This document shows, piece after piece, positions 54,311 through 64,000 of a stretch of DNA of 64,000 nucleotides. How positions within the stretch are numbered: the stretch's first letter is position 1; each line of letters begins with the position of its first letter. The notes beneath the pieces are model-generated. The model searched no databases. It had not been told where the DNA came from and worked only from the letters and a program-made list of their open reading frames with translations. The translations under genes were made by a program, and so were the position numbers. Origin of the DNA: Gossypium raimondii (taxonomy: Eukaryota > Streptophyta > Magnoliopsida > Malvales > Malvaceae); assembly GCF_025698545.1 (NCBI RefSeq), contig NC_068576.1, forward strand, positions 1,371,501 to 1,435,500, given 5' to 3'.

Positions 54311-56670
54311 TTACTTCGCGACCTGTGCAATTATATTGGTAATGGAACTGGTCTGCTCTTTTGCAGTCTCCACCAGTGAATCCTATAACTCAACAAACCC
54401 AAATTCCCTCAGCAAAATTCCAAATTATATCAAAGCCAAGACAGTTTGACAGTAAAAATTAAATTTTACCTGTGCAGCTACTAAACGTGCAACAGTTCTC
54501 TTGCTCGGCTCTTGAAGTTCACCGGCAATCAAGAGTTCATCCAATATAAAGTAGGCCTTCAATGTCAAACAGGACCACAAGTTAAAGCATTTATAAATTA
54601 TCTATAAGAAAAAGGGTTAAAAAGAAATCACCAATACCCTTGAATCTATGTCAAAATTACACATGTACCTCCTATTTTCATCAACCGTATTTTCCTGATG
54701 GATGCAATTATTCGGACACCAATACTTTTGTTGACATCATGATCAAAATTCACCAGTTGATATAGCACAGAACTTAAATTCACGAGTTGATATAACACGG
54801 AACTTATTTGGAAGACCCAAAAAACCCACACATAATTATCAGTCCACCGCAACATGAAGGACAGATTCCAAAACATAAAAGTAATATATTTTTACACAAG
54901 AAAATTTTATAAAAGAACACATACACACGCATATTAAACTTTACTCCACGAGAGCTCTTTTTACATCTTTTGCCTTGGACCATATTATCTACCACCTAGA
55001 GTACACCATGTGCTCTTAACGACACTGTACATACCTTATGAAAGTTGTAGATCAAGTCCAATTCACAAACCTGGATATAAAATTAAACTGCAGTCAGTTG
55101 AAAATATGAAGGGGCCATTAATACTCCCATGAAAGGTCAGGTTTAATGTTCACTCACACTGCCAAAGTATCGATCAAGAACCTCCACATAGTGATGAATA
55201 ATTTCTAGAATTTCTAATTCATTGTCATCCTCGTCAATGCACATGCAGAAGTAAAGACTAGCATATCTGCCAAATTTATCCCAGCTTAGTTGATAATCTT
55301 TGAAAAGGTAAAATTGCTAAAAACATATAGCAGCATTACCTTTTATAAACGACTCGGAGTCCTCTCCATTCCACAAAATTACAGAGTTTGGGCCCTCTTG
55401 TGAGAATCAGTCCACTAAGCTCACGGATAACCTTCTCAAAATGCATTGTCAAAAAGCATTAATACAATGAGACAAGAGCAGCTTCAAAAAAGCATCAACA
55501 AAGGTACTAAAAGGACAAAGAACTGAATACTTACAAAGACTTTTGTCCTTTATGTGCAAACTTTGCAATTTGCATAAATAACACTGAATTGAAACAAATG
55601 TATTAGCCATACCTTTGTTCTTTCCTTCTGAGAATAAGGAGAATACCATTTCGTCAATCTAACTTTCCCTTGTCGACTAATTAGAAGTACAAAGTGAATC
55701 TGCAACACAAAAAGGCTCATTGATTCCAGTCTTCCAGATAGAGGCAATACAGCAACTTAAAAGTGAAGCTTGATTTTAAGTTTCTAAAGTAAAATTCAAC
55801 AATTGAAACGGATAATACTAGCTGTAATAATCCAAAGGTAAAATGAAGATCGCATTTTGCCAGCACCATGAGAGCTGAGTCACCCTATATATCGTGTAAC
55901 TTGGCTGTATTAACATAAAAGATTTCTAGTTCCTTCCAGATCTTGATGAAGCCCTAATTTCAGCTCCAAATCTGAACTATGTGAACTTGTACTTCCTAGA
56001 CAACATTACAATTAAAACATTTGGCTTATTCATCCTCTAGTCTGTGCTTCATTGACAATTATTTCGATAATTAACGTATACATCATGACAATATCAGTTA
56101 TATATATCAACAGTAGTTTCATCCCACTACTAGTACAAAAGAAGAACAAATAGGCATAACAAGTTAATGCGCCATAAATAATCATCGTAACAATAGCAAA
56201 CAGAAAACTTTCGAAGGAATCAATAGAACTAACAACAAAAGCACAAATTGAAATGTTTGAGTATGATCAAATATCATAAGAAATCAGAAACAATTTTGAA
56301 GAAAATAAGTAAGCTGGACCTAGCAATAAACCGGTAGTAGCATCAAAATGAAGCAATTACAATACGTAAACTACGGGTGAAAAAAAAAACAGCTGAACCA
56401 AGTGGCAGATCCAAAGAGATACGAAGAGGAGAGAAGCATAGAATGAATCAACTATGAAAAAGGAAAAGGAAATTGAAGGTCACAGAAACAAACACACAAA
56501 CATAGTATATATAATAAAATTCATGATAAGCCAAATGAATGATGAATGTAAACAGCGCCAAGACGGAAAAGCAGATCCATAATTAGGATTAGAAAATGAG
56601 GGAGGAATTCGACTACAATTCAGCGAACAAATCATAAGAAGAGGATTGAAAAGGAGAGATTGGTTACCAT
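54311..56670 (-). CDS. AP19: AP-1 complex subunit sigma (clathrin adaptor small chain)
   Basis: Small subunit of the AP-1 adaptor that sorts cargo into clathrin vesicles at the trans-Golgi network. Seven coding exons on the minus strand: 56668-56670, 55613-55699, 55340-55431, 55158-55266, 55035-55070, 54470-54556 and 54311-54382. The total is 486 nt, 161 residues, exactly the family length. The protein begins [20 protein letters not shown] and has [26 protein letters not shown] and [20 protein letters not shown], the adaptin small-chain (longin) fold. The first coding exon holds only the start codon ATG, followed directly by the GTAACC donor. All introns are GT-AG. It converges on PHOT2. Equivalent Arabidopsis genes are AP19-1 and AP19-2; synteny favours AP19-2. 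Confidence 0.94.
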
Positions 56671-57925
56671 GGTTGAGGATAGGCAGCTCTGGGGGTTCAA
56701 AACAAAAAGCTCAGAAAACGGTTTTCCCTTACAAGTAGTGCAGCTGAACTGATTTTATAGTTATTTGAAATTTTATTTTTTAGATTTATTAAACAATAAT
56801 ATTTAATCCTAAGGTCAGCATCGATTAGTTGAGCCAACCCATAATGAGAAGCAACTCATGGCCCAATATTTGCGTAGCCCATACTTTTCTGCTTTTCTTT
56901 CTCATTCATAATTTAATATAAAAAAATCAAATTTATTAAGCTAAACATTAACCACATCAGCGTAAATTACATTCGGATAATCAAACTCGAAATACAAAGA
57001 ATTGATGTGGATTGAGCCTTAACTCGATTCATATGTGTATTATTGTTAAGATAGGAACTCGTTGGTTCGAGTGTGCTAATGAACGATGAAGCATCACATC
57101 TTTTTTAGACTTTTGGTAAAACTTAGAAATTTCTCTATAATTATTCCAAAGCATTTTCAATTCTAAATTCATTGTTGTAAACCCTGCAACAAGTTCAAAC
57201 CCCACAAGTCATGGTAGAGTTGAAAATTTCTGCAACTGAAACTATGATTCAGACCTCCCCCTGCTTCGACTCTAAAGCCACCATTAACTCATTTGCAGTA
57301 AGTGCTTGTGAAGGACCTAAACTACGGCATTGCCATCTCCTTTTCTTTCCAACAAAGGCCTTACTCCTTTTTCTGAATCATTAGCTCATCTGCTGCTAGA
57401 GCTAATAGCTAAGCGCCTAACCCACCTCCACTATAGGAATCTTGTCACTTTACACACAACACCTTGCAATACCAAAAGTTGGTTTATCTGAAATTAGTAA
57501 ATATTGCCAACACCTGTTACAAGACTACAGAAACACATCACTTCACCAAGCCTGACCTAAAAACTTATGTTTTGCTACTGTTTGTTGAAACCACACAAGC
57601 ACCTTTCATCTAATTACATCAACAACACTCGCAATCTAGTACTACACGCTTATGCAGGAACAAGGTTAGGATCTCCATTTCTAATGGCTTAAACAGTAAA
57701 GAGAATTCGGAAGTGACTGGCCATAATTGGGCTTTCCTATCACAATATCAACATACGTGAAATGCAAAACCTGTATGTAGATTTTCAATTTTAGTGGTTG
57801 TGACAAATTGCATAATTCCTTCCATATTTGTCAACATTCCTAATTGCTAAAGCAAGCAAAAATAAAACAAATCATCATGTGTTCCATGCTTCCCTTTTGT
57901 TCCTTTTCTTGCAGTTTAAGCCTAA
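56671..57925. other. Intergenic, AP-1 sigma upstream region
   Basis: No gene seen. The first 100 bp probably hold the 5' leader of the minus-strand AP-1 sigma gene. The remainder to 57925 has no recognisable feature. Confidence 0.4.
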
Positions 57926-58225
57926 CTCATTGGTTATTCTGCTAAAGAAATAGCTACTTTGGTGACTGGCTATCCCCCTATTCTTATCAAGAGCAACAAG
58001 AATTCTTTAGAACCTAGGATTAGGTTCTTGGTTGAGGTGATGGGGAGACCAATTGATGAAGTAGCTAATTACCCGGATTTTTTTCAGCACGGTTTAAAGA
58101 AGCGACCGGAGTTGCTGCACAGGCTTTTGAACGAGAAGGGTGTCAGCTGTAGCTCAAGTGAAATGGTGGGCTGCAATCAGAAGAAGTTTTTACGGAAGTT
58201 TGGTTTGTTTAAAGGGCTAGCCTGA
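57926..58225 (+). pseudogene. mTERF-family C-terminal fragment
   Basis: An open frame from just after a TAA (57923-57925) to TGA at 58223-58225, about 99 residues. It contains YSAKEIATLVTGYPPILIKS, PRIRFLVEVMGRPIDEVANY, PDFFQHGLKKR and a Cys-containing tail CNQKKFLRKFG. These match the last mTERF repeats of organelle-targeted mitochondrial transcription termination factors (usually 350-400 residues). No ATG opens the frame and no upstream mTERF repeats or transit peptide are seen, so it is a gene fragment. It could be the last exon of a gene with a distant first exon, but 1.2 kb upstream shows nothing. Confidence 0.75.
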
Positions 58226-58637
58226 TGATATACTAGACCACATTCCAGTTCACTTGATCTATCATTTTATGTACTGTAGCTTGATTGTCACCTTGGTACA
58301 TGAAATGCGTCTTTTGTATATTTTTCTAAGCATTTGTATGAGCATAACCGTTTAATTAACAAATGTAAGCTCAGATTAAAATCATAGCATTATCGTCTTG
58401 TTAATAAACAAATGATTAATTAATATTCAACATCAACCTATTACAAAGATGTTGTAATGTGGGATCTTGTTGCTGGTACCTCTCTTAGGTACTACTCTGT
58501 TTTCGTATCGTATCGAGGACCCTAGAGAATCTAAGCTCTGACTGGGAATGCCTTAAATTTTCCAGGGCTCATTAAAGTCAATACTTTTAGCTGATCCTTG
58601 TGGGCTAGACATTCATATAAAGCTGAAGGAGTTTAAA
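58226..58637. other. Intergenic, no gene seen
   Basis: About 410 bp between the mTERF fragment and the receptor kinase stop codon; probably includes the kinase 3' untranslated region. Confidence 0.4.
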
Positions 58638-61600
58638 CTATGCACGCATCGAGTTCTTCTGCGATGTTGACATTCCAGCACTATCTTGTGAAGACAATGC
58701 CAAGCTGGAAAGCGAATTGTCAATGGAGCTAATAGGTGATGGAACACCAGAGGGCCATTGAAAGACTGGTTTGAATGGAGGTACATGAGGGACTGGCAAG
58801 GTTCCATTCATAATTTGGAAGATGTCTTGAGTTTGAGGCCTTTCGCTAGCAGTAGGATGTGAACATGCCAACCCCAACAGCAACAACCTCTTTGCTTCAT
58901 TAACTTCGAATTCATTGTTGAGGCGCTCGTCGACAGCTTCTATGATTGTCCTTTCGCGATGCAACATCCAAACCCAATCAACTAAAGTGTAAAGATCTTG
59001 CTGGTGTGGGATTTTGATTCCAGGACTTCTGCCACAAACAACTTCGAGCACAACTGCCCCGAACCCGAAAACGTCGGATTCAACAGTGGCTTTCCCTGTA
59101 TGAAAGCACTCTGGAGCAACATATCCTATCGTACCAGGGACACCAGCTAATCCAAGCTCAGAATAGGAATGCCTTTCGTTTTCAAGGGCACGGGCGAGAC
59201 CAAAATCACCGAGCCGAGCATTGTAGTCGACATCAAGCAAGACGTTGCTAGGCTTGAGGTCTCGATGCACCACCTTTTGATCATACTCATTGTGCAAGTA
59301 ATGCAAAGCTGATGCAATTCCGGTTAGAATCTTGTAACGATGACTCCAATTCAGGGTTCCATGGCTGGAATCCCCATAGAGGTGATCATCCAAGCTGCCA
59401 TTTGGCATGAAATCGTACACTAGTAGAAGCTTCCCTTTTTCGTAGCACCAACCTGAAAATGCAATACGAACATCAATCAAAATTAAGAAATACCCCAAAA
59501 GAAAAAGTAAAAGAAAATCCGATAGACATGCGTCTGTTATAAAATTTGATATTTGATGTTAATGGAATAGATGATTCCAACCCATTCAAAACCAAATTTT
59601 AATAAAATAATATCACCTGATTTTTTTTAATATTATAAACTGTATACTTTTAATATTTATCTTTTTAATATTTTTAAAATTTTCATCTTTTTTTTTTTTT
59701 TTTTGGTTGGATAGGAGTAGGAAGAGGGGTGAGGCTACGACTTAGATAAAGATTGTTTTGTCATTTTTGTACATGGATAGAGATTGGGATAAACATGTTT
59801 GTATATAGCAACTTGCATCTCATCACTACTTGGAATAATGAATGAATTTTCCTTAAAAATGAATTAAAAAATCAACGGAATGAACGTTGATCTGACCAGG
59901 TAAAGTGGTGGACCATTCCTTATCTCACAAAAAAGGAAGAAAAAATAAAGAATAAAAAAGACTATTCCTAGTCCATTGAACTTGTACCCCACATTTCACA
60001 TTGAACCCTTCGGAAATTTTTTAAAATTATATTCCGTACTGCTATATGTAAAATTTGACTTACGTGATAAACGAGGATGATTTTCTTTTTTTAATAAATA
60101 TAATCAAGGTTTTATTTTATTAGAATAGTTAATCGGTCAACATAGTTTGGTGTAAGGAAAAAATATTAATTATTAATAATTGATTTAAAAGAAGACTGAC
60201 AATCATGTAATCGGATTTCAAAAATTATGGAAGAATCATTTAATGTCGAACTTTATCTGTGATATTGAAGTTTATGAAAGGTTAATAATTAATGTATAAA
60301 TGAAAGAATAAAGAAGGAAATTACCGACTAAGCGGACGAGATTTTTATGGCGGAGACGATGAATGATGGCGAGCTCAGCCAAGAAATCATCCTTGCCTTT
60401 GATACTGTCCCGTAAGAACTTTTTGACAGCCACTACTTGGATGTCCTGATTGTGATTGTTACTTCTACCACTCACATTGTTATTCATGTTCTTGTTGTCA
60501 TGGAGATGGAGGACGCCTTTGTAGACTATTCCAAACCCACCTTCCCCAAGCTTCATGCTCTCATCAAACTTATTGGTCGCCTTCTTCAGCTCCTTGTACT
60601 TGAACTCCCTCGGCATCCCAGGCAACCATTTCAACTTCCCGAACCGATCATCCCCGCCTTCAATCGATCCTTTTCTTCTTCTCCTCCTGTGCTTAATAAT
60701 ACATACGATGCCTATGGCCAGTACCGAGATCGTGATTGTCACCAAAGGGACGCCTATGGCGAGACCAATGTTCATCCAATTCCCTCCTTCATCCTTGGGC
60801 AGGATATCTATGTCCAAGCTCCATTTCAACACGCAATTCAGCTGGATCTGTGGATAACCTGTTGAACCAGAGAAACCGAAGTAGGAATCTTGTTTCACGT
60901 ATTCTTTCAGGTCGATGATGTCACTGAGAATGGGATCGGAGGGTTTATCTTCCCCTTGTTTCACCATGAAAACCTCCATCATCTTCGAGGTACCATTGTA
61001 GTCAACCCAGACTGAGTAATAGGTGCCTTCATTCGGTGATAATGTAATATTATATTCATCGAGAGAAGCGACTTTCTTGGACTCCACGGAGTTGATGTCG
61101 AGCCCGATATGGTTGCCATCTGTTTCGAAATCTGGCTGTCTTAGGGTATCAAACTCGATGGCCACGATGTGGTTGTCTCGACTACCATCGGTGGAGGCAT
61201 TTGTGAGACCAAGCCATTGACCAAAACTGTTGCGCGGCATGGCTGAAATATTGGGAGCAATGAGAAAAGCAAGGCCATGACCGGGGGTCCAGATTTTCTC
61301 CCTGAAGATATTGATGAGAAAGGCAGTGGAGAAAGAACCCAAAGTGTCGTCGTTGGACCAAAGCCTGAAGGGTTTATTGTACATAATACGACCAGACTTG
61401 TTGTAGTGGATTTCGAGCATGTCGTCGTTGGTGGTATCGGGGGTTAGCTGAAGAGCTCCGCCATGGATGCTGGATGAATCCGTTCCCAAGGGGGTGAGGG
61501 ATGATCGGTGGCTGTCGTGGAAGCTATCAAAATCGAACACTCTTTCCTTGATGAATGAGGCTGTTGCTGTTGCAGGGGCTATATGTAGAAGGGTTAACAA

Positions 61601-61642
61601 GATTACGATGATTGGGATGGAATTATGATATAACAACCTCAT
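58638..61642 (-). CDS. L-type lectin-domain receptor kinase
   Basis: Plasma-membrane receptor kinase with an extracellular legume-lectin domain; members act in immunity and development. Two exons on the minus strand, 60325-61642 and 58638-59452 (intron 60324-59453, GT-AG), give 710 residues. Signal peptide about 1-28; legume lectin about 30-278 (VAIEFDTLRQPDFETDGNHI holds the usual metal/sugar-site Asp and Asn); several N-glycosylation sites; transmembrane helix about 292-316, followed by a run of Arg. The kinase has GEGGFG (366-371), Lys407 (VAVKKF), HRDLKPSN (Asp504) and DFG (522-524), so it is an active RD type. An Asn-rich insert (about 381-400) separates beta strands 2 and 3. Most L-type LecRKs have no intron. 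The subfamily is not certain; an S-type singleton clade member is possible. Confidence 0.92.
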
Positions 61643-61879
61643 CTTCTTCTAAGCTTTAGCTAGCTATTTCATACGAGTGAGAAGGGTTTTCGTAGGCGGG
61701 AAGGAAAGTAGACAACAGATCTAGTTGATATCTATATATCTTACGTATATATATAAACAAGTAAACTTTCCCTTGGTTGATCCCGTCCTCTACACTTAAC
61801 CCAATTTCCATTTTTTGAAGGCCTTTTCTTTTTGCAAATCTAAATCATATCCCATTATTTATTTTTAATACAAATATTA
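61643..61879. promoter_or_regulatory. LecRK upstream region (minus-strand gene)
   Basis: 237 bp between the LecRK start and a MITE. On the minus strand it contains TATATATA-type sequence at about 61757-61735, some 100 bp before the start codon. The inserted MITE now lies just beyond this proximal promoter. Confidence 0.35.
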
Positions 61880-62941
61880 GGGTAATTTATCAATAAAAAC
61901 CCTTGTTTTTTAAAAATTACCAAAATAGGCCCATTTTTTAATTATTTACCGGAATGGTCCTTTTTCCGGGAAATCGCGTCCACATCAGCGTGATGTCAGG
62001 GTACGCGTCAGGAAATCGCGTCCATGTCAGCGCGAGATGCTGACGTGGAAGGAAATCGCGCTCTCAAGGACGCGATTTCGGCCCGCACGTGAACAGTACC
62101 CAACGGTCAAAAAAATAAAATACTGGGTCCATTTCGATAAATTTTAAAAATATAGGGTTTTTTTGGTATTTTGAAAAAATAAAGTTTGAATCTTTTTGTA
62201 CTTGTATTTATTTTTTTAATCAATTAACTCTTCAATATTACATCAATAGCAACAAGTACAAAAAAAATTCAAATTGTTACCAACAAGATTTGAACCAAGG
62301 TACTAAGGGAAAAGAGCAAGTAACTTAACCAACTAAGCTAAACTAATTAATTAATATATTATAGAAATACTATTATTATCTTAATTATATTACTTACGTT
62401 CTAACGATTTATCGGACCTATTCCATACACGTGTCAAATCAGAAAAAATAATACAACAATTCTGTAAAAAAAATCCGGTGTTTACTTCAAATAAATAAGG
62501 AAAATAGTGATTTGAATGTTTCAAAATTTAATTTTAAATCGAAAAAATCAAAATTTTGGGGCAAAAAAGGATCTTTTTCGATGAAAACTGCGGCAAACCG
62601 CCTTCAGCCGTTTGTCAGCTCGTAGATCTCGAAAAGTTATTCGAAATAAAAAAATTCGTCTCAATCGGACAACCGAGCCAAAAGTTGTGGCCTTTCAAAG
62701 TTTTCCAAGCTAAAAAACATAAACTGTTCATCCACGTCAACAAATCGCGTCCTCATAGGCGCGATTTGTGTCCACGTAAGCAAAGCGCGCTGACGTGGAC
62801 ACGATGTTCTGACACGTCCCCTGACATCGCGCTGACGTGGACGCGATTTCGAGGAAAATGGCCCATTCCGGTAAATAATCAAATACCGGGCCCATTTCGG
62901 TAAATTTTAAAAAAAAATAGGACTTTTTTGATAATTTACCC
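61880..62941. mobile_element. Mutator-type MITE, 1062 bp, with perfect 9-bp duplication
   Basis: It starts GGGTAATTTATCAATAAAAA and ends, on the other strand, GGGTAAATTATCAAAAAAGT. The flanks are identical 9-mers CAAATATTA at 61871-61879 and 62942-62950. Both arms hold GC-rich blocks of GACGTGGACGCGATTTC-type sequence in opposite orientation (about 61965-62085 and 62735-62855) and share 'cccatttcggtaaattttaaaaa' text. The centre carries a tRNA-like relic on the minus strand. An open frame at 62556-62903 covers the repeat and is probably chance. No transposase is present. Confidence 0.88.
62281..62345 (-). other. tRNA-like (Pol III promoter-like) relic inside the MITE
   Basis: On the minus strand an A box TAGCTTAGTTGG (62340-62329) is followed about 33 nt later by a B box GGTTCAAATC (62296-62287), the order and spacing of a tRNA gene. 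Stems are not conserved well enough to call a tRNA. It may be a SINE head or a decayed tRNA captured by the MITE. Confidence 0.5.
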
Positions 62942-62950
62942 CAAATATTA

Positions 62951-64000
62951 TTCTTTTATCATTATTTAACTCCAGTTGTCTAAATATTTTTAAAAAAAAT
63001 ATGTAACCAATAACACTAACATTTTAATTTATTCAAAATTTTAAAATTTATCATCCAAAAACATTGATATTGATATGTTAAAGTAATTAGTAAAATTAAA
63101 AGTTTAGAAATTAATCATTTCTTCTTATAAATATATATATTTTATGTATCATAATTTCATGCAGAGGCGAATTTAAGGGCAGGGGCCCGATTCCTCTCCT
63201 TAAAATTATAAAAAAATAATTTAATTCTTTAAAAATTATAAAGATATAGACTATAAAAAGTTAAAATTTTGTCACGCCCTAAATATTGACTTCGACCTGA
63301 TTTTATGATCCATAAACACCCATTTTTATCACCTCTAATTTTCTTCCTAAAAAGAATTTAAATACTACGTTTCTACAACGGCAACGGCTTGAAGAATTAA
63401 AATGCTGCAATATTGGAATTTGTAAGTCAACTGTGAATAATAAAAAATAAATAAATGTGAAGTCATTGGTTAAATGAAGTTATTTTATTCCAAGTTACTT
63501 CCTAGATTAACGGTTTTCAAAAAAAATAAAGAAGCTTCTAAGCGTGCGAGCGGAGTAGGTAGGTAGGGAAATACGGCATCCCCTCACAGCCAATCTTCTA
63601 CCGTAGGAGACTCCAATTCCCATGCTTCGTAGAAGATGCTAAAATGGAGGAATTTTATCCTCAATTGCATATTAAACTATTAAAAAATATATAGATAACG
63701 TGCTGCCACTGTTTCATACAATTATTTTCTCTACATTTTAAATAGTGTATTCGTAATTTCATATCCGCTATATCCACTTTACTCTATTTTAATTTCTTTA
63801 ATTCTAAATATTATGTATTTCTTTAAAAGAACAAAAAGTTAATATAAAATCAATTTTGTTATCGTGTTCGTTATTACCGACTCGATTACCCGATTGAAAC
63901 CGACCCACAACTTACATAGTTCGTGTCTAGGGGTTTGTACGTGATGAGTTCACATCCTCTCATGATCCCACATAGGGCAGGATTGCACCACCATAAAAAC
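62951..64000. other. Intergenic, no gene seen
   Basis: AT-rich 1 kb to the window end. Phrases such as GTCACGCCCTAAATATTGAC (63272) and the GC-richer end at 63900-64000 resemble retroelement margins, but nothing can be delimited. Confidence 0.35.

Noticed and set aside
60437-60865. Plus-strand open frames of 60-142 residues within the LecRK gene
   Set aside because: They are antisense to the well-supported lectin receptor kinase exon 1.
62556-62903. 115-residue open frame in a MITE
   Set aside because: It overlaps the right inverted arm and tandem GC-rich blocks, and is also open on the other strand, as expected for repeat sequence.

Overview
The window is plant nuclear DNA. Genes are split by short introns with GT-AG borders, intergenic DNA is AT-rich, and LTR retrotransposons, Mutator-like and hAT-like foldback elements make up much of it. 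The retrotransposon proteins and LTR sequences resemble families I know from cotton, so Gossypium or another Malvaceae is the best guess. This is inferred from memory, with no search run.

Layout. 1-12675: the 3' part of a decayed Ty3/gypsy (Tat-like) element, with an extra DUF7745-like ORF, gag, a collapsed pol, a 44-bp tandem array organised in 132-bp trimers, and a 3' LTR interrupted by a related solo LTR with a perfect 5-bp target duplication. 12676-20480: gene-poor DNA with a GC-rich hAT-like MITE relic, an LTR fragment, one intact tRNA-Ile(AAU) gene and a Mutator-like foldback element. 20481-24547: a 4-kb Mutator-like element carrying a dead plant mobile domain (PMD) gene between long inverted repeats. 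A hAT-type MITE with a perfect 8-bp duplication sits in one arm, and the other arm preserves the empty site. 26448-32768: two intact genes, chloroplast CLC-e and tetraketide alpha-pyrone reductase 1 (TKPR1/DRL1). 33962-36544: an Athila-like 5' fragment. 37240-37978: a foldback MITE with a perfect 9-bp duplication. 38176-40540: a TKPR1 tandem-copy pseudogene broken by a nonsense codon and a solo LTR. 41190-45446: a 5'-truncated Ty1/copia element. 47103-53160: phototropin 2 in 22 coding exons. 54311-56670 (minus): AP-1 complex sigma subunit. 57926-58225: an mTERF fragment. 58638-61642 (minus): an L-type lectin receptor kinase. 61880-62941: another Mutator-like MITE with a perfect 9-bp duplication.

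The five intact protein genes do unrelated jobs: plastid ion transport, pollen-wall sporopollenin synthesis, blue-light sensing, trans-Golgi vesicle sorting and cell-surface perception. CLC-e, TKPR1 and AP-1 sigma are also close neighbours on Arabidopsis chromosome 4 (At4g35440, At4g35420, At4g35410), so this is a conserved syntenic block expanded by transposons and containing PHOT2 here. I assembled the gene models by hand from splice sites; each gives a continuous frame of the expected family length. I found no CRISPR array, operon or other prokaryotic-type system. The notable signals are the nested-insertion chronology, the higher-order repeat inside a retrotransposon, the PMD coding sequence running into a transposon terminal repeat, and a 354-bp identical tract shared by TKPR1 and its pseudogene.
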